Positions 25,210 through 35,553 of a DNA stretch of 35,553 bases are shown in pieces; position 1 is the stretch's first letter, and each line of letters starts with the position of its first letter. Position numbers and translations under genes: made by a program. Source of the stretch: an uncultured Lachnospiraceae bacterium (lineage in GTDB: Bacteria; Bacillota; Clostridia; Lachnospirales; Lachnospiraceae); the NCBI GenBank assembly GCA_902796595.1, contig CADBPM010000057.1, positions 1 to 35,553 of the forward strand, written 5' to 3'. The notes beneath the pieces are model-generated. The model did not search any database. It saw only the letters and a list, made by a program, of their open reading frames with translations, and was not told the DNA's origin.

Positions 25210-26229
25210 ATGAAAGTTTTGAGTATAGCAATTCCATGCTATAATTCCGCGGAATATATGGATCATGCGATAGATACCCTTCTTACAGGAGGGGACGATG
25301 TAGAGATACTTATAATTGATGACGGCTCGACCAAGGATAATACTCTTGAGATAGCAAAGGAGTATGAGAGAAAGTATCCGAATATCGTAAGGGCAATACA
25401 TCAAGAGAATGGCGGCCATGGAGAGGCTGTAAATACAGGACTCAAGAACGCCACAGGCGTTTATTTCAAGGTTGTGGATTCAGACGACTGGGTTGATACA
25501 GAGGCATTTGGAAAGGTCGTAAGGTTCTTAAAGGAGACAATTGAGGACGGCAAGAGCCTTGATATGCTGTTATTTAATTATGTATATGAGAAGGTTTATG
25601 AGCATAAAAGACAGACAATAAGCTATAGAAACTGCCTTCCTGTAGAAAAGTTTTTTACATGGAAGGATACCGGAAGATTCAAGCCTTCACAGTATATCCT
25701 TATGCATTCAGTTGTATATCGTACAAAGCTTCTTCGTGATTGTGCCCTTGAATTGCCAAAGCATACATTCTATGTGGATAACATTTTTGTATACTATCCA
25801 TTGCCGCATGTAAATACTATGTATTATATGGATGTGGATCTGTATCGATATTTCATCGGAAGAGAAGGACAGTCTGTAAATGAGGCGACTATGATAAAGC
25901 GTATCGACCAGCAGATAAGAGTCAATAAGCTTATCATAGATTATTATGACCTGTCAAAAATGAAGAATGCAAAGCTTAGAAAGTATATGCTTTCATATTT
26001 GGTCATGATGATGACCATTTCAACCGTATTTCTTATAAAGTCGGGCACAAGAGAAAATCTGGAAAAGAAGAAGGAGCTTTGGCAGTATCTTCGTGAAGCA
26101 AATCCTGCCATGGACAGGATGGTCCGTCATTCTCTGCTCGGATTGTCCATGCAGCTTAGAGGAAAGCCGGGCCGTAAGATAATCATCTGGGGATACCAGA
26201 TAGCAAGAAAGCTGTATAAGTTTAATTAA
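25210..26229 (+). CDS. Glycosyltransferase family 2 (339 aa)
   Basis: The GT-A fold start SIAIPCYNSAEYMDHAID, the IIDDGSTKDNT loop, and the metal/nucleotide-binding motif VVDSDDWVD identify a GT2 inverting transferase. Residues about 240-320 are helical with a hydrophobic patch (MLSYLVMMMTISTVFLIKSG), perhaps a membrane-associated hairpin. With glf directly upstream it may add galactofuranose or build a surface glycan (inference). GAAAGGAA precedes ATG 25210. No terminator is seen between it and the next, AT-rich, patch. Confidence 0.9.
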   Translation: MKVLSIAIPCYNSAEYMDHAIDTLLTGGDDVEILIIDDGSTKDNTLEIAKEYERKYPNIVRAIHQENGGHGEAVNTGLKNATGVYFKVVDSDDWVDTEAFGKVVRFLKETIEDGKSLDMLLFNYVYEKVYEHKRQTISYRNCLPVEKFFTWKDTGRFKPSQYILMHSVVYRTKLLRDCALELPKHTFYVDNIFVYYPLPHVNTMYYMDVDLYRYFIGREGQSVNEATMIKRIDQQIRVNKLIIDYYDLSKMKNAKLRKYMLSYLVMMMTISTVFLIKSGTRENLEKKKELWQYLREANPAMDRMVRHSLLGLSMQLRGKPGRKIIIWGYQIARKLYKFN

Positions 26230-26265
26230 TGTATGATAAATAATAACAATAGAAAAGAAGTGAAA

Positions 26266-26862
26266 ATGAAGAGAATTCTACTATTTACCCTATTTATTAT
26301 TACGTTAATGGTGTCGGGGTGTGGTGATCTTAATGGTAATGCATGTGAAATAACATTTCCTGCTTACAAAGTTAATCAGACTGAATATAATGCTGATGCA
26401 TTTAATATTACTCCATTTAAAATGCATATTACTTTGCCATAAAATGTATATATAAAGAATGTAAAAGATATGACTTTGGATGAAAAGCAAGGTGGAAATT
26501 CAATGATATATGCATGCGAAGATAAGGAAATATATGCATATATTGATTACGGAATATATAAGCCAGATAAAGATTTTACCCCCAAAGAAAATTATTACAG
26601 GCATGTTCTTTCAGACTGGATTTTGTCATCATTTGTTAATTGGGGCAGTGATTATACTTTTATCAGCCAAAACGATAAAACTGTAGTTGGAGAATGTGAA
26701 GTTTGCATAGATAATCACGATGGAAGTGATATAATAACTCACCAAGGTATTCTTGTATATAATGATGAGCTTGGGGTATATGTAAAAATTGAATTTGAAA
26801 GCAACGAAAGTGATGAAGAATTAGAAAAGATCGCCAAAAGTATCAGGTTAGATAAAGAATAA
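26266..26862 (+). pseudogene. Lipoprotein gene interrupted by an in-frame stop
   Basis: The 5' part (26266-26442) gives a lipoprotein signal peptide ending in the lipobox VSGC (MKRILLFTLFIITLMVSGCG) and continues to FKMHITLP. Then a single TAA (26440-26442) breaks the frame. The same frame continues without any shift from 26443 (NVYIKNVKDMTLDEK...) to 26862 and reads as convincing protein, e.g. ENYYRHVLSDWILSS, with a mature length near 199 codons in total. A GAA-to-TAA change would fully explain it, giving an LPENV-type join. The downstream part has no good ribosome binding site of its own at ATG 26470. So it is either a recent pseudogene or a sequencing error. The family was not recognised. 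Confidence 0.75.
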
Positions 26863-26871
26863 GTAAGTAAA

Positions 26872-26904
26872 CGAAAAATGCCGTATTTATGCGGCATTTT
26901 TTCG
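26872..26904. terminator. Bidirectional terminator between convergent genes
   Basis: AAAAATGCCG (26874-26883) pairs with CGGCATTTTT (26892-26901) around an 8-nt loop, with A and T runs on both flanks. It can stop transcription from the broken lipoprotein gene and from the minus-strand gene at 26924-28129. Confidence 0.88.
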
Positions 26905-26923
26905 TCTGCTAAGTATTTTAAGA

Positions 26924-28129
26924 TTAAAAAACTTTATGGAATTGATAATTGTAGAGCTTACTGAATATGCTGTGTGAAGCATATTCATTCAATTGACTGA
27001 TGATATTATTTACGTTATCACTTATGCCGGCATCAATAACATCGAATTTCCTATTTTTGATTGTAAAAGACGCTTTAAATTCAGGTATGTTATCCTTGCC
27101 AAATTCATTTATATTTGAGATAACATGACTAAACAGCTCCCTTAGTTCATCTGCCCTCATGTTATCTGTTGTTTTATTGATGAATTTGTCAAGTTCAGGT
27201 GGCAAGCCGCCGATGTCTCCATTATTTTTAAAATAAAGATCTGTAAGTTCTGTTTTTCCACGCGTAGCCTTGTATAGAAATCTTTTTGTTTCCTGTACCT
27301 CTAACGCATACTGATAAATAAACGGAGGTAGGGATCTGAGACTATCTGCCATTGCTATGTAACAACGATAAAGATCATCTTTAAAATCTTGTAGTTTATT
27401 TACTACGGTGTCTTTTACACTGCTGCTAAGATTTGGAGAAACAGCAACTTGTCCGCATGAATCTATTGCAATATCAGTTCCTTCAATATCTTCATTATTT
27501 ACACCTTCTTCTGCAAGTTCTTGGCTGAATTTTTCCGAAATATTTCTTTTAAGTCTATATCCAGCCTCTGCTTTCTGAATGTCCGATAGATTACCGTATA
27601 TATTAACGTATTCCTGCTCCTGTGCAGTCAGGTCTTCTACCTGACATTGTCTTTCAAGCAGCTCGTTTACAGTATTGTTTCCCTTGTATTTAAGTTCATC
27701 AGGAAGGGCTTCAAATTGGGCAGCATGCAGTTTGTCTACTTCAATCTTATAATTTTCTTCTGCCTGTTTGCAAAGTTCATTATAATAATTTACAGTATTC
27801 ATATAATCAGGATCATTTTTAGCGTATTGCTGTCTCAACTTTGAATAAGTCACACACAAGAGGTCTGTTTTTTCGTGGTCAGGATTATTTTCAACCTTGA
27901 AACTTAATTTGTAAGGTATATTTTTAAGCTCTTCCCCTTGCTTATTAAATATCTTTATTGCATAATCACTGCAGTTTACATCCCAGTTTGGTACTGACAA
28001 TTTCCTCTGAGTATCGGATATTTTCTCTGCCCTTCCTAATTGATTTCCATATTTATCATATAAAATAATATTACAGTCATCTTTATTTGGAAGTTCAATA
28101 TTGGCTGAAAAACCAAACTGATTTTGCAA
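26924..28129 (-). CDS. Hypothetical protein, 5' end uncertain or degraded (401 aa)
   Basis: No family is recognised. The protein is charged and largely helical after residue 90 (for example LTAQEQEYVNIYGNLSD and KAEAGYRLKRNISEKFSQE), with no signal peptide or membrane segment. The N-terminus (NIILYDKYGNQLGRAEK) is strand-like. The only available start in the frame is a TTG at 28129 with no ribosome binding site. The frame stays open 22 more codons upstream (28130-28195, reading SPNDVDIYQFSVPFVRIL just before the TTG) until a TAA, again without ATG or GTG. The gene has therefore probably lost its true start or is 5'-truncated. It is AT-rich, unlike uvrB next to it, and may be acquired DNA. Confidence 0.5.
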   Translation of the reverse strand: MQNQFGFSANIELPNKDDCNIILYDKYGNQLGRAEKISDTQRKLSVPNWDVNCSDYAIKIFNKQGEELKNIPYKLSFKVENNPDHEKTDLLCVTYSKLRQQYAKNDPDYMNTVNYYNELCKQAEENYKIEVDKLHAAQFEALPDELKYKGNNTVNELLERQCQVEDLTAQEQEYVNIYGNLSDIQKAEAGYRLKRNISEKFSQELAEEGVNNEDIEGTDIAIDSCGQVAVSPNLSSSVKDTVVNKLQDFKDDLYRCYIAMADSLRSLPPFIYQYALEVQETKRFLYKATRGKTELTDLYFKNNGDIGGLPPELDKFINKTTDNMRADELRELFSHVISNINEFGKDNIPEFKASFTIKNRKFDVIDAGISDNVNNIISQLNEYASHSIFSKLYNYQFHKVF

Positions 28130-28185
28130 TATGCGTACAAAAGGAACAGAAAACTGGTATATATCTACATCGTTTGGAGATATAA

Positions 28186-28272
28186 GTAATTTCGTTTACG
28201 ATACATCTTTACACCGAAGCTCTGGCTCAAAGTGAGAATTTTAGGTTGCAGAAATTTGCAGAGTGGATATAA
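28186..28272 (+). pseudogene. Possible C-terminal remnant of a plus-strand gene
   Basis: A startless frame reading LYTEALAQSENFRLQKFAEW and ending at TAA 28270-28272 looks like the tail of a real protein. It lies directly upstream of uvrB and is antisense to the open extension of the minus-strand gene, so one of the two is chance. No family is recognised. Confidence 0.25.
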
Positions 28273-28273
28273 T
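28246..28273 (+). promoter_or_regulatory. Probable promoter of the uvrB operon
   Basis: TTGCAG (28246-28251), a 16-bp gap, and a perfect TATAAT (28268-28273). Transcription would start near 28280, about 80 nt before uvrB. Confidence 0.65.
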
Positions 28274-28359
28274 TAAAATGGTATAGGGCTGTAATCCATT
28301 ATGGAAGCGAACATTAGGGCAGGATGCTCTAAGTTTATCACTGCAGAAAGGATGTGGAA

Positions 28360-30387
28360 GTGAGTTTGGAATATGCATATCAACCGGAAAAGAGCAATTT
28401 CATATTGCATAGTCCCTACAAGCCGACCGGAGATCAGCCGCAGGCTATAAAACAGCTTGTGGACGGATTTAAGGACGGCAACCAGTTTGAGACTTTGCTT
28501 GGTGTTACTGGCTCTGGTAAGACCTTTACCATGGCAAATGTTATTAAAGAATTGAATATGCCTACTCTTATCATTTCACACAATAAAACCCTTGCAGCTC
28601 AGACTTACAGTGAGATGAAGGAGTTTTTCCCGGAGAATGCGGTGGAATACTTTGTCTCCTATTATGATTATTACCAGCCGGAGGCGTATGTGCCTTCAAC
28701 TGATACATATATAGAGAAGGATTCAGCTGTAAATGATGAAATAGATAAGCTGCGTCATTCGGCAACAGCCTCTCTTTCAGAAAGAAAAGACGTAATAGTA
28801 GTTTCTTCTGTTTCGTGTATTTATGGTATCGGCGACCCTATTGACTACTCAACCATGACGCTTTCCGTAAGACCAGGTCAGACATGGGACATGGAAAAGG
28901 TTGTAAAAAGACTGGTTGAAATACAGTACTCGCGCAATGATATTGATTTTAAGCGAGGTACCTTTAGACTTCATGGTGATGTTCTTGAAGTTTTTCCTGT
29001 AAGAAGTACAGACAAGGCTGTAAGGATTGAGTTCTTCGGTGACGAGATAGACAGAATAAGTGAAATAGATGTGCTTACAGGAGAGGTCCTTCAGGACCTG
29101 AAACACGCAGTAATATTTCCGGCATCTCTTTACATTGTGTCTCAGGAAAAGATGACGAAGGCACTTGTAAGGATTGAAGATGAACTTAAGGAGCGGGTGA
29201 AATATTTCAAACAGAATGACCAGCTCATTGAGGCACAGAGGATAAGTGAGCGAACCAACTTTGATGTTGAAATGATGAGAGAGACAGGATTCTGTTCCGG
29301 AATAGAAAATTATTCAGGTCCGCTTTCGGGAAGAGCCCCTGGTTCAAGACCATATACATTACTTGATTATTTTCCTGACAATTTTCTTATAATAGTAGAT
29401 GAATCGCATATAACTGTTCCACAGATTGCCGGCATGTATGCAGGCGACAGAAGCCGCAAGAGCACGCTTGTCGATTATGGATTCAGACTTCCGTCGGCTT
29501 TAGACAACAGACCGCTTAATTTCAACGAGTTTGAAAACAGGATAGACCGCATGCTTTTTGTTTCTGCTACCCCTTCGGAGTATGAAGGTGAGCACGAAAC
29601 ACTGAGAGCTGAACAGGTGATAAGACCGACAGGGCTTCTTGACCCTGAGATTTCGGTAAGACCGGTTGCAGGTCAGGTGGATGATCTTTTAGGTGAGATA
29701 AGAAAAGAAACCGGAGCTAAAAATAAGGTGCTTGTGACTACCCTTACTAAAAAAATGGCAGAAGACCTTACAGACTTTTTAAGAGAAGCCGGAATAAGAG
29801 TAAGATACCTTCATTCAGACATAGATACACTTGAACGTCAGGAAATAATAAGGGATATGCGTCTTGATGTGTTCGATGTTCTCGTTGGTATCAATCTTCT
29901 TCGTGAGGGACTTGATATACCTGAAATAACTCTTGTTGCGATTCTTGATGCGGATAAGGAAGGCTTCCTTCGCTCTGAAACTTCCCTTATCCAGACTATA
30001 GGGCGTGCAGCAAGAAATGCAGACGGTCATGTTATCATGTATGCTGATAATTTTACTGAGTCCATGAAGCGGGCAATAGATGAAACCGAGAGAAGAAGGG
30101 CTATTCAGGAGAAATACAATAAAGAGCACGGAATAACACCTCAGACTATAAGAAAAGCGGTAAGAGATCTTATAAGCATAAGTAAAAAGGTTGAAGGAGA
30201 GGATACAACGCATCTTAAGAAGGATGCCGAGTCTATGACACCGGAAGAACTTACAAAGCTTATAAGAGAGCTTACAAAGAAGATGAGCGCCGCGGCGGCA
30301 GAGCTTAACTTTGAAGAGGCGGCAAAGCTAAGAGATCAGATACTTGATCTTAAAAAGAATCTTTTGGATGCTACGGGTGGTAAATAA
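28360..30387 (+). CDS. uvrB: Excinuclease ABC subunit B (675 aa)
   Basis: This is the damage-verifying helicase-like subunit of nucleotide excision repair. Visible motifs: Walker A GVTGSGKT (48-55), the beta-hairpin region [21 protein letters not shown] (motif II), [30 protein letters not shown], and the C-terminal UVR motif [13 protein letters not shown] for UvrC contact. Two GTG starts are possible. The AGAAAGGA ends at 28352, giving 7 bp to GTG 28360 but only 1 bp to GTG 28354, so 28360 is preferred; the earlier one would add two residues. It is the first gene of a uvrB-uvrA-yfbR-guaA run. Confidence 0.97.
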   Translation: MSLEYAYQPEKSNFILHSPYKPTGDQPQAIKQLVDGFKDGNQFETLLGVTGSGKTFTMANVIKELNMPTLIISHNKTLAAQTYSEMKEFFPENAVEYFVSYYDYYQPEAYVPSTDTYIEKDSAVNDEIDKLRHSATASLSERKDVIVVSSVSCIYGIGDPIDYSTMTLSVRPGQTWDMEKVVKRLVEIQYSRNDIDFKRGTFRLHGDVLEVFPVRSTDKAVRIEFFGDEIDRISEIDVLTGEVLQDLKHAVIFPASLYIVSQEKMTKALVRIEDELKERVKYFKQNDQLIEAQRISERTNFDVEMMRETGFCSGIENYSGPLSGRAPGSRPYTLLDYFPDNFLIIVDESHITVPQIAGMYAGDRSRKSTLVDYGFRLPSALDNRPLNFNEFENRIDRMLFVSATPSEYEGEHETLRAEQVIRPTGLLDPEISVRPVAGQVDDLLGEIRKETGAKNKVLVTTLTKKMAEDLTDFLREAGIRVRYLHSDIDTLERQEIIRDMRLDVFDVLVGINLLREGLDIPEITLVAILDADKEGFLRSETSLIQTIGRAARNADGHVIMYADNFTESMKRAIDETERRRAIQEKYNKEHGITPQTIRKAVRDLISISKKVEGEDTTHLKKDAESMTPEELTKLIRELTKKMSAAAAELNFEEAAKLRDQILDLKKNLLDATGGK

Positions 30388-30390
30388 TAT

Positions 30391-33351
30391 ATGAAGAAAA
30401 AAGATAAGGACAGAAATTCCAAAAATTTCATAAAGATCCGAGGAGCAAGGGAGCATAATCTTAAGGGTATCAGCATAGATATTCCAAGAGATGAATTTGT
30501 TGTTATCACAGGGCTTTCCGGTTCAGGAAAATCCTCGCTTGCTTTTGACACGATTTACGCAGAAGGCCAGAGAAGGTACATGGAGTCGCTGTCATCTTAT
30601 GCGAGGCAGTTCCTTGGACAGATGGATAAGCCTAAGGTAGACAGCATAGAGGGGCTTTCTCCTGCAATTTCCATAGATCAGAAATCCACCAACAGAAACC
30701 CTCGTTCTACAGTAGGCACAGTTACAGAAATCTATGATTACCTGCGACTCCTCTATGCAAGGGTCGGTATTCCGCATTGCCCTAAGTGCGGGAAAGAGAT
30801 ACATAAGCAGACAGTAGACCAGATGGTCGATGAGATAATGAAGTACCCTGAGCGTACCAAGATAATGCTTCTTGCACCTGTTGTAAGAGGACGTAAGGGT
30901 CGCCATGAAAAGGTACTTGAAAATGCAAGAAAGAGCGGCTATGTCAGGGTAAATATAGATGGTGAAGTACACGATCTTTCAGATGAGATAGCACTTGATA
31001 AAAATAAAAAGCATAGCATCGAGATAGTGGTGGACAGACTTATCATAAAAGAGGGAATAGAACGCCGTATGACAGATTCGATTGAAACAGTCATAAAGCT
31101 TTCGGATGGGCTTCTCTATGTTGACGAGGTGGACGGCAGGAGGCATACATTTTCAACAAGCTTTTCCTGTCCTGACTGCGGCATAAGTCTTGATGAAATG
31201 GAGCCGAGAACATTTTCTTTCAACAACCCGTTCGGAGCCTGCCCTGAATGTGCAGGACTTGGCTACAAGATGGAGTTTGACGAGGATCTGATGATTCCCG
31301 ATAAGAAGCTTTCCATAAATGAGGGGGCAATTCAGGCGATAGGCTGGCAGTCTTCAAAGGATGCAAAAAGCTATTCTCATGCTGTACTGCTTGCTCTTTC
31401 TGAAAGCTATGGCTTCAGTCTGGATACCCCATACAAGGATCTGCCGGTTGAAATAAGAGACATGCTGATACATGGCTCTGACAGGACTGTAAAGGTGCAC
31501 TACAAGGGGCAGCGCGGTGTTGGAGTTTATGATGTGATGTTCGAAGGCATAATAAAAAATATGATCGAACGTTACAAATTTGCTTCTGAGGGTGTCAAGG
31601 CAGACTACGAAGCATTTATGACAACAACCCCTTGCTCTGCGTGCCACGGAAAGAGGCTTCGCCCTGAGGCGCTTGCGGTTACTTTTGGCGGAAGAAATAT
31701 CTATGATGTTACAGAACTTTCTATAAGGGATGCGAAGACTTTCTTTGAAAATGTGGAGCTTACGGAGAATGAGCACAAGATCGGAGACCTGATCCTTAAG
31801 GAGATAGATGCGAGACTTACATTTTTAAATGATGTGGGACTTGATTACCTTACTCTGTCGAGGGCAGCAGCCACGCTTTCAGGCGGTGAGGCACAGCGTA
31901 TCAGACTTGCTACTCAGATAGGCTCCGGACTTGTCGGGGTTGCATATATTCTCGACGAGCCATCTATCGGACTTCACCAGAAGGATAATGACAAGCTGCT
32001 TGCTTCGTTAAAGAGGCTGCGTGATCTTGGAAATACGCTTATTGTCGTTGAGCATGACGAAGATACGATGAGAGAAGCGGATTACATTGTGGATATCGGT
32101 CCCAGCGCGGGCGAGCATGGCGGCGAGGTTGTGGCATGTGGAACCGCAGAAGAGATAATGGAAAACCCTAAATCTCTTACGGGTGCTTACCTTTCGGGAC
32201 GACTTCAGATTCCTGTTCCGTCGGAAAGAAGGAAGCCTACAGGGTGGATCACGATAAAGGGGGCAGCAGAAAACAACTTAAAGAAGGTGGATGTGGATAT
32301 TCCGCTTGGCATAATGACTGTTGTTACCGGAGTTTCCGGTTCAGGAAAGAGTTCTCTTATAAATGAGGTTCTTTACAAGACACTTGCAAGAGACCTCAAC
32401 AGGGCTCGTATGGTTCCGGGAAAGCACGATGATATCATCGGTATAGACCAGCTTGATAAGGTTATAGCTATAGATCAGTCTCCGATTGGCAGGACACCGA
32501 GATCGAACCCTGCGACCTATACAGGTGTATTTGACATGATCCGAGAACTTTTTGCCGCTACTGCCGATGCCAAGGCAAAGGGCTATAGCAAGGGGCGTTT
32601 TTCTTTCAACGTAAAGGGCGGCAGATGTGAAGCTTGCAGCGGTGATGGTATAGTCAAGATTGAAATGAATTTCCTTCCGGATGTTTATGTGCCATGTGAT
32701 GTATGTCATGGTCAGCGCTACAACAGAGAAACTCTGGAAGTAAAGTACAAGGGTAAATCCATTTACGATGTTCTTGAAATGACGGTGGACGAGGCACTTG
32801 GCTTCTTTGAAAATATACCGTCTATCAGAAGAAAGATAGAAACTCTTTCGGAAGTAGGTCTTGGCTATGTCAGACTTGGACAGCCGAGCACACAGCTTTC
32901 GGGCGGAGAGGCACAGAGGATAAAGCTTGCTGCCGAACTTAGCAAGAGAAGTACAGGAAAGACGATATATGTACTTGATGAGCCGACAACGGGACTTCAT
33001 TTTGCAGATGTGCATAAGCTTGTAAATATTTTAAGAAGGCTTTCGGATGGTGGAAATACTGTAGTGATCATCGAACATAACCTTGACGTTATCAAAACTG
33101 CGGATTACATTATAGATATGGGTCCTGACGGTGGTGACAGGGGCGGTACGGTCGTAGCAAAGGGTACACCTGAGGAAGTCACAAAAGTCAAGGCTTCTTA
33201 TACCGGAGCCTATATTAAGAAGATGCTTGACCGCGACAAGGAATGGGCGGACAGGCGCGGAGTAGGCAACAAGAGCATTTCTAAAAGGAAAAAGAAAGAA
33301 GAGCCTGCAGATATGGTGGCAGAGGAGAAAACTTATGGCAGAAAAAAATGA
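30391..33351 (+). CDS. uvrA: Excinuclease ABC subunit A (986 aa)
   Basis: UvrA is the dimeric DNA damage sensor ATPase that loads UvrB. Two ABC-type ATPase modules are present: Walker A GLSGSGKS (41-48) and GVSGSGKS (about 647-654), with signatures [12 protein letters not shown] and [15 protein letters not shown] and Walker [12 protein letters not shown] and [11 protein letters not shown]. Zinc-binding pairs include CPKCGKE, CPDCGIS..CPECAG and the C-terminal CEACSGDG with [10 protein letters not shown]. It starts 4 bp after the uvrB stop with only a weak ribosome binding site, so it probably relies on coupling to uvrB. The charged C-terminal tail ([12 protein letters not shown]) is usual variation. 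It overlaps the next gene by 17 bp. Confidence 0.98.
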   Translation: MKKKDKDRNSKNFIKIRGAREHNLKGISIDIPRDEFVVITGLSGSGKSSLAFDTIYAEGQRRYMESLSSYARQFLGQMDKPKVDSIEGLSPAISIDQKSTNRNPRSTVGTVTEIYDYLRLLYARVGIPHCPKCGKEIHKQTVDQMVDEIMKYPERTKIMLLAPVVRGRKGRHEKVLENARKSGYVRVNIDGEVHDLSDEIALDKNKKHSIEIVVDRLIIKEGIERRMTDSIETVIKLSDGLLYVDEVDGRRHTFSTSFSCPDCGISLDEMEPRTFSFNNPFGACPECAGLGYKMEFDEDLMIPDKKLSINEGAIQAIGWQSSKDAKSYSHAVLLALSESYGFSLDTPYKDLPVEIRDMLIHGSDRTVKVHYKGQRGVGVYDVMFEGIIKNMIERYKFASEGVKADYEAFMTTTPCSACHGKRLRPEALAVTFGGRNIYDVTELSIRDAKTFFENVELTENEHKIGDLILKEIDARLTFLNDVGLDYLTLSRAAATLSGGEAQRIRLATQIGSGLVGVAYILDEPSIGLHQKDNDKLLASLKRLRDLGNTLIVVEHDEDTMREADYIVDIGPSAGEHGGEVVACGTAEEIMENPKSLTGAYLSGRLQIPVPSERRKPTGWITIKGAAENNLKKVDVDIPLGIMTVVTGVSGSGKSSLINEVLYKTLARDLNRARMVPGKHDDIIGIDQLDKVIAIDQSPIGRTPRSNPATYTGVFDMIRELFAATADAKAKGYSKGRFSFNVKGGRCEACSGDGIVKIEMNFLPDVYVPCDVCHGQRYNRETLEVKYKGKSIYDVLEMTVDEALGFFENIPSIRRKIETLSEVGLGYVRLGQPSTQLSGGEAQRIKLAAELSKRSTGKTIYVLDEPTTGLHFADVHKLVNILRRLSDGGNTVVIIEHNLDVIKTADYIIDMGPDGGDRGGTVVAKGTPEEVTKVKASYTGAYIKKMLDRDKEWADRRGVGNKSISKRKKKEEPADMVAEEKTYGRKK

Positions 33352-33937
33352 TGAATATTCTTTTTTTGCTATGATGTCAAGACTGCGCTATATTGACAGG
33401 TGGATGCTTATGAGAAATTCCAGAGAGGAAAGTCTTTCGGAACATTCGCTTGATGTCGCAATGCTTGCTCATGCTCTGTGTATTATAGGAAACAGGAGAT
33501 TCGGGAAAAATCTTGACTGCGAAAAGGCGGCAATGATAGGCATGTTCCATGATGTATCGGAGATAATAACAGGTGATATGCCGACGCCGGTAAAATATTT
33601 TAATGAGGATATAAAACATATTTACAAGGATATTGAGTCTGATGCCTGCAAGAAGTTGCTGAGTCTTCTTCCGGAGGATATGAAGGAAGATTACAGAAAG
33701 CTTCTTATGCCGGAGGATGGAAAGCTTGAATATGAAAGGCGTCTTGTCAAGGGTGCAGACAAGCTTTCAGCCTTTATAAAGTGCATTGAAGAAAAAAAGG
33801 CAGGCAATAATGAATTCGTGTCGGCTGAAAAGACTACATTGGAGACTATACACAGACTTCAGCTGCCGGAGGTTGAAATATTTTTAAATGAGTTCATCCC
33901 GTCTTATGGAAAGACGCTTGATGATATGATGCTGTAA
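33335..33937 (+). CDS. YfbR-like HD-domain 5'-deoxynucleotidase (200 aa)
   Basis: The sequence closely follows Yfb[34 protein letters not shown], then the HD motif [20 protein letters not shown] and a later [11 protein letters not shown] with the last metal Asp. YfbR removes phosphate from deoxynucleoside 5'-monophosphates and takes part in dNTP pool balance. Its length of 200 aa is normal. It overlaps the end of uvrA by 17 bp with GGCAGAGGAG upstream of ATG 33335, so it is in the same operon. Confidence 0.9.
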   Translation: MAEKNDEYSFFAMMSRLRYIDRWMLMRNSREESLSEHSLDVAMLAHALCIIGNRRFGKNLDCEKAAMIGMFHDVSEIITGDMPTPVKYFNEDIKHIYKDIESDACKKLLSLLPEDMKEDYRKLLMPEDGKLEYERRLVKGADKLSAFIKCIEEKKAGNNEFVSAEKTTLETIHRLQLPEVEIFLNEFIPSYGKTLDDMML

Positions 33938-34020
33938 AAGATCGGAAACGTGACTGTCTGCATTTCAACCTGCGGGCGGGAAAGTTTTTGGTCAATCACA
34001 AAAGTTTACAGGAGGAAGGT

Positions 34021-35553
34021 GTGAAGAAGGAACTGGTTGCGGTCCTTGATTTCGGAGGTCAGTATAATCAGCTGATCGCAAGAAGAGTGAGGGACCTCGG
34101 AGTCTATGCGGAAGTTTATCCATCCAGCATAGGCGTTGAAAAGTTAAAAGAAATGTCGCCTGCAGGTATTATCTTTACAGGCGGACCGCAGAGTGTTTAC
34201 AAGGAAGAAAGTCAGCATATTGATAAGGCTGTGTTTGACCTTGGAATACCGGTGTTGGGCATTTGTTATGGCGCTCAGCTTATAGCTTATGAGCTCGGCG
34301 GTACTGTAAAGACGGCGCCTGTTTCTGAATATGGAAGAACGGAGATACAAGTTAAGGATAAGAGTGGAGTGATGAAGGACACAGCTGACACAACAGTAAT
34401 GTGGATGTCTCACACCGATTATATTGCCGAGGTGCCGGAGGGCTTTAATATCACTGCATGTACAGGTGACTGCCCTGTTGCAGTCATGGAAAACCCTGAA
34501 AAGAGGGTGTATGCAGTGCAGTTTCATCCGGAAGTACAGCACTCTGTTGAGGGAAATAAGATATTCCACAATTTCCTTTATGATGTGTGCAAGTGCAAGG
34601 GCGACTGGAAAATGGAATCCTTTATAGAGGATCAGGTTGAGCTGATTCGTAAGAAGGTTGGAAATGGAAAGGTTCTGCTTGCACTTTCAGGCGGGGTGGA
34701 TTCTTCTGTTGCGGCAAGTCTTATGTCAAAGGCTATCGGAAAGCAGCTTACATGCGTATTTGTAGATCATGGTCTTCTTCGTAAAAATGAGGGCGATGAG
34801 GTTGAAGCTGTTTTTGGTAAAAATGGTAAATTTGACCTCAACTTTGTTCGTGTAAATGCAGGTGAGGAATATTTTGAAAAGCTTGCCGGAGTAACTGAGC
34901 CTGAGAAGAAACGTAAGATTATAGGCGAACAGTTTATCCGTGTATTTGAAAGAGAAGCAAAGAAGATAGGTGCGGTCGATTTTCTTTGTCAGGGAACCAT
35001 TTATCCTGATGTTGTCGAGTCAGGTCTTGGAAATGGGGCGACTATAAAGAGCCACCATAATGTAGGTGGACTTCCGAAGGATATCGAGTTTAAGGATATT
35101 ATCGAGCCTTTGCGCGATCTTTTCAAGGACGAGGTAAGACAGGTCGGCCTTAAGCTTGGACTTCCTGAGTACCTTGTTTTCAGACAGCCATTCCCGGGTC
35201 CGGGACTTGGTGTCCGTATAATCGGCGAGGTCACACCTGAGAAGGTGCGCATCGTGCAGGATGCAGATGCGATATACAGGGAGGAGATCGCGGCAGCAGG
35301 ACTTGATCGCAGCATAAGCCAGTATTTCGCAGCTCTTACAAACATGCGTTCAGTCGGTGTAATGGGTGATTTCAGAACCTACGATTATGCTGTTGTCCTT
35401 CGTGCTGTAAAAACAGACGACTTTATGACCGCCGAGGCAAGCGAGATTCCGTTTGCAGTACTCGAAAAGGTTATGAACCGCATCGTAAACGAAGTCAAGG
35501 GCGTAAACCGCGTACTGTACGACCTCACCAGCAAACCACCTGGGACGATTGAA
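34021..35553 (+). CDS. guaA: GMP synthase (glutamine-hydrolysing), 3' end cut by window
   Basis: It converts XMP to GMP using glutamine. The N-terminal class I glutamine amidotransferase domain has [17 protein letters not shown], the nucleophile Cys in [15 protein letters not shown] and the His/Glu in QFHPEVQH. The ATP-pyrophosphatase domain has the PP-loop [13 protein letters not shown] and [25 protein letters not shown], and the dimerisation domain with [13 protein letters not shown] and [12 protein letters not shown]. The family normally ends with a terminal Trp-Glu, so only about two codons and the stop are missing. The start GTG 34021 has GGAGG at 34011-34015. The 83-bp gap after the YfbR-like gene shows no clear promoter or riboswitch. 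Confidence 0.97.
   Translation, partial: MKKELVAVLDFGGQYNQLIARRVRDLGVYAEVYPSSIGVEKLKEMSPAGIIFTGGPQSVYKEESQHIDKAVFDLGIPVLGICYGAQLIAYELGGTVKTAPVSEYGRTEIQVKDKSGVMKDTADTTVMWMSHTDYIAEVPEGFNITACTGDCPVAVMENPEKRVYAVQFHPEVQHSVEGNKIFHNFLYDVCKCKGDWKMESFIEDQVELIRKKVGNGKVLLALSGGVDSSVAASLMSKAIGKQLTCVFVDHGLLRKNEGDEVEAVFGKNGKFDLNFVRVNAGEEYFEKLAGVTEPEKKRKIIGEQFIRVFEREAKKIGAVDFLCQGTIYPDVVESGLGNGATIKSHHNVGGLPKDIEFKDIIEPLRDLFKDEVRQVGLKLGLPEYLVFRQPFPGPGLGVRIIGEVTPEKVRIVQDADAIYREEIAAAGLDRSISQYFAALTNMRSVGVMGDFRTYDYAVVLRAVKTDDFMTAEASEIPFAVLEKVMNRIVNEVKGVNRVLYDLTSKPPGTIE

Noticed and set aside
28354..28359. GTG at 28354 as start of uvrB
   Set aside because: It would lie 1 bp from the AGAAAGGA site; GTG 28360 has normal 7-bp spacing. 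The difference is two residues.
32341..33015. Long minus-strand open frame inside uvrA (224 codons)
   Set aside because: It is a shadow of the uvrA coding frame, with unlikely Cys/Tyr/His-rich composition and no ribosome binding site.
33938..34020. Possible purine riboswitch before guaA
   Set aside because: The gap is only 83 bp and shows none of the conserved purine-aptamer loop motifs.

Overview
The window looks like a chromosomal segment of a low-to-mid GC Firmicute, most likely a Lachnospiraceae/Clostridia member. Reasons: Firmicute-type ribosome binding sites (AAGGAGG-like), a SAM-I riboswitch ahead of metK, a sua5 / LMW-phosphatase-like / rpiB order that resembles ywlC-ywlE-ywlF of Bacillus, and the general style of the proteins. 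Genus is not assigned. No rRNA, tRNA, IS element or CRISPR array was seen.

Layout. (1) 1-7217 is a visibly AT-rich accessory island. It holds a small secreted peptide gene convergent with and overlapping a large HTH regulator, a 31-nt perfect palindrome in the promoter region, a 42-codon Cys-rich precursor peptide, a radical SAM/SPASM enzyme, two ABC exporter half-transporters and a strong terminator. I read this as a peptide-pheromone (RRNPP-like) controlled RiPP biosynthetic cluster, logically similar to Rgg/SHP-controlled streptide loci but with different components. It is the most interesting part of the window. (2) 7268-15082 is housekeeping: a GH18/SH3 cell-wall protein, a DEAD-box helicase with a DbpA-type RNA-binding domain, sua5, an LMW phosphatase-like protein lacking the catalytic arginine, rpiB, a DUF402 protein on the minus strand, an S66 LD-carboxypeptidase and a DUF5662 protein. 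(3) 15140-16724 is the SAM-I riboswitch and metK. (4) 16922-19862 is a translationally coupled sensor kinase, response regulator and RluA-type pseudouridine synthase. (5) 19905-26229 is an envelope block: a secreted protein with Ig-like Big2 repeats, a membrane-anchored protein ending in a degenerate C39-like domain, UDP-galactopyranose mutase and a GT2 glycosyltransferase. (6) 26230-28275 is a second AT-rich patch of decaying genes: a lipoprotein gene broken by one in-frame stop, an unknown minus-strand gene without a convincing start, and possible gene debris. (7) 28246-35553 is uvrB, uvrA, a YfbR-like HD nucleotidase and guaA, which the window cuts about two codons before its expected end.

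How the island may work (inference): the secreted propeptide is processed to a short pheromone and re-imported, then binds the regulator. The regulator acts at the palindrome upstream of the precursor gene. A hairpin after the precursor gene lowers or separates expression of the downstream enzymes. The radical SAM enzyme crosslinks or otherwise modifies the Cys-rich C-terminus, and the paired ABC proteins export the product. No leader peptidase is encoded in the cluster.
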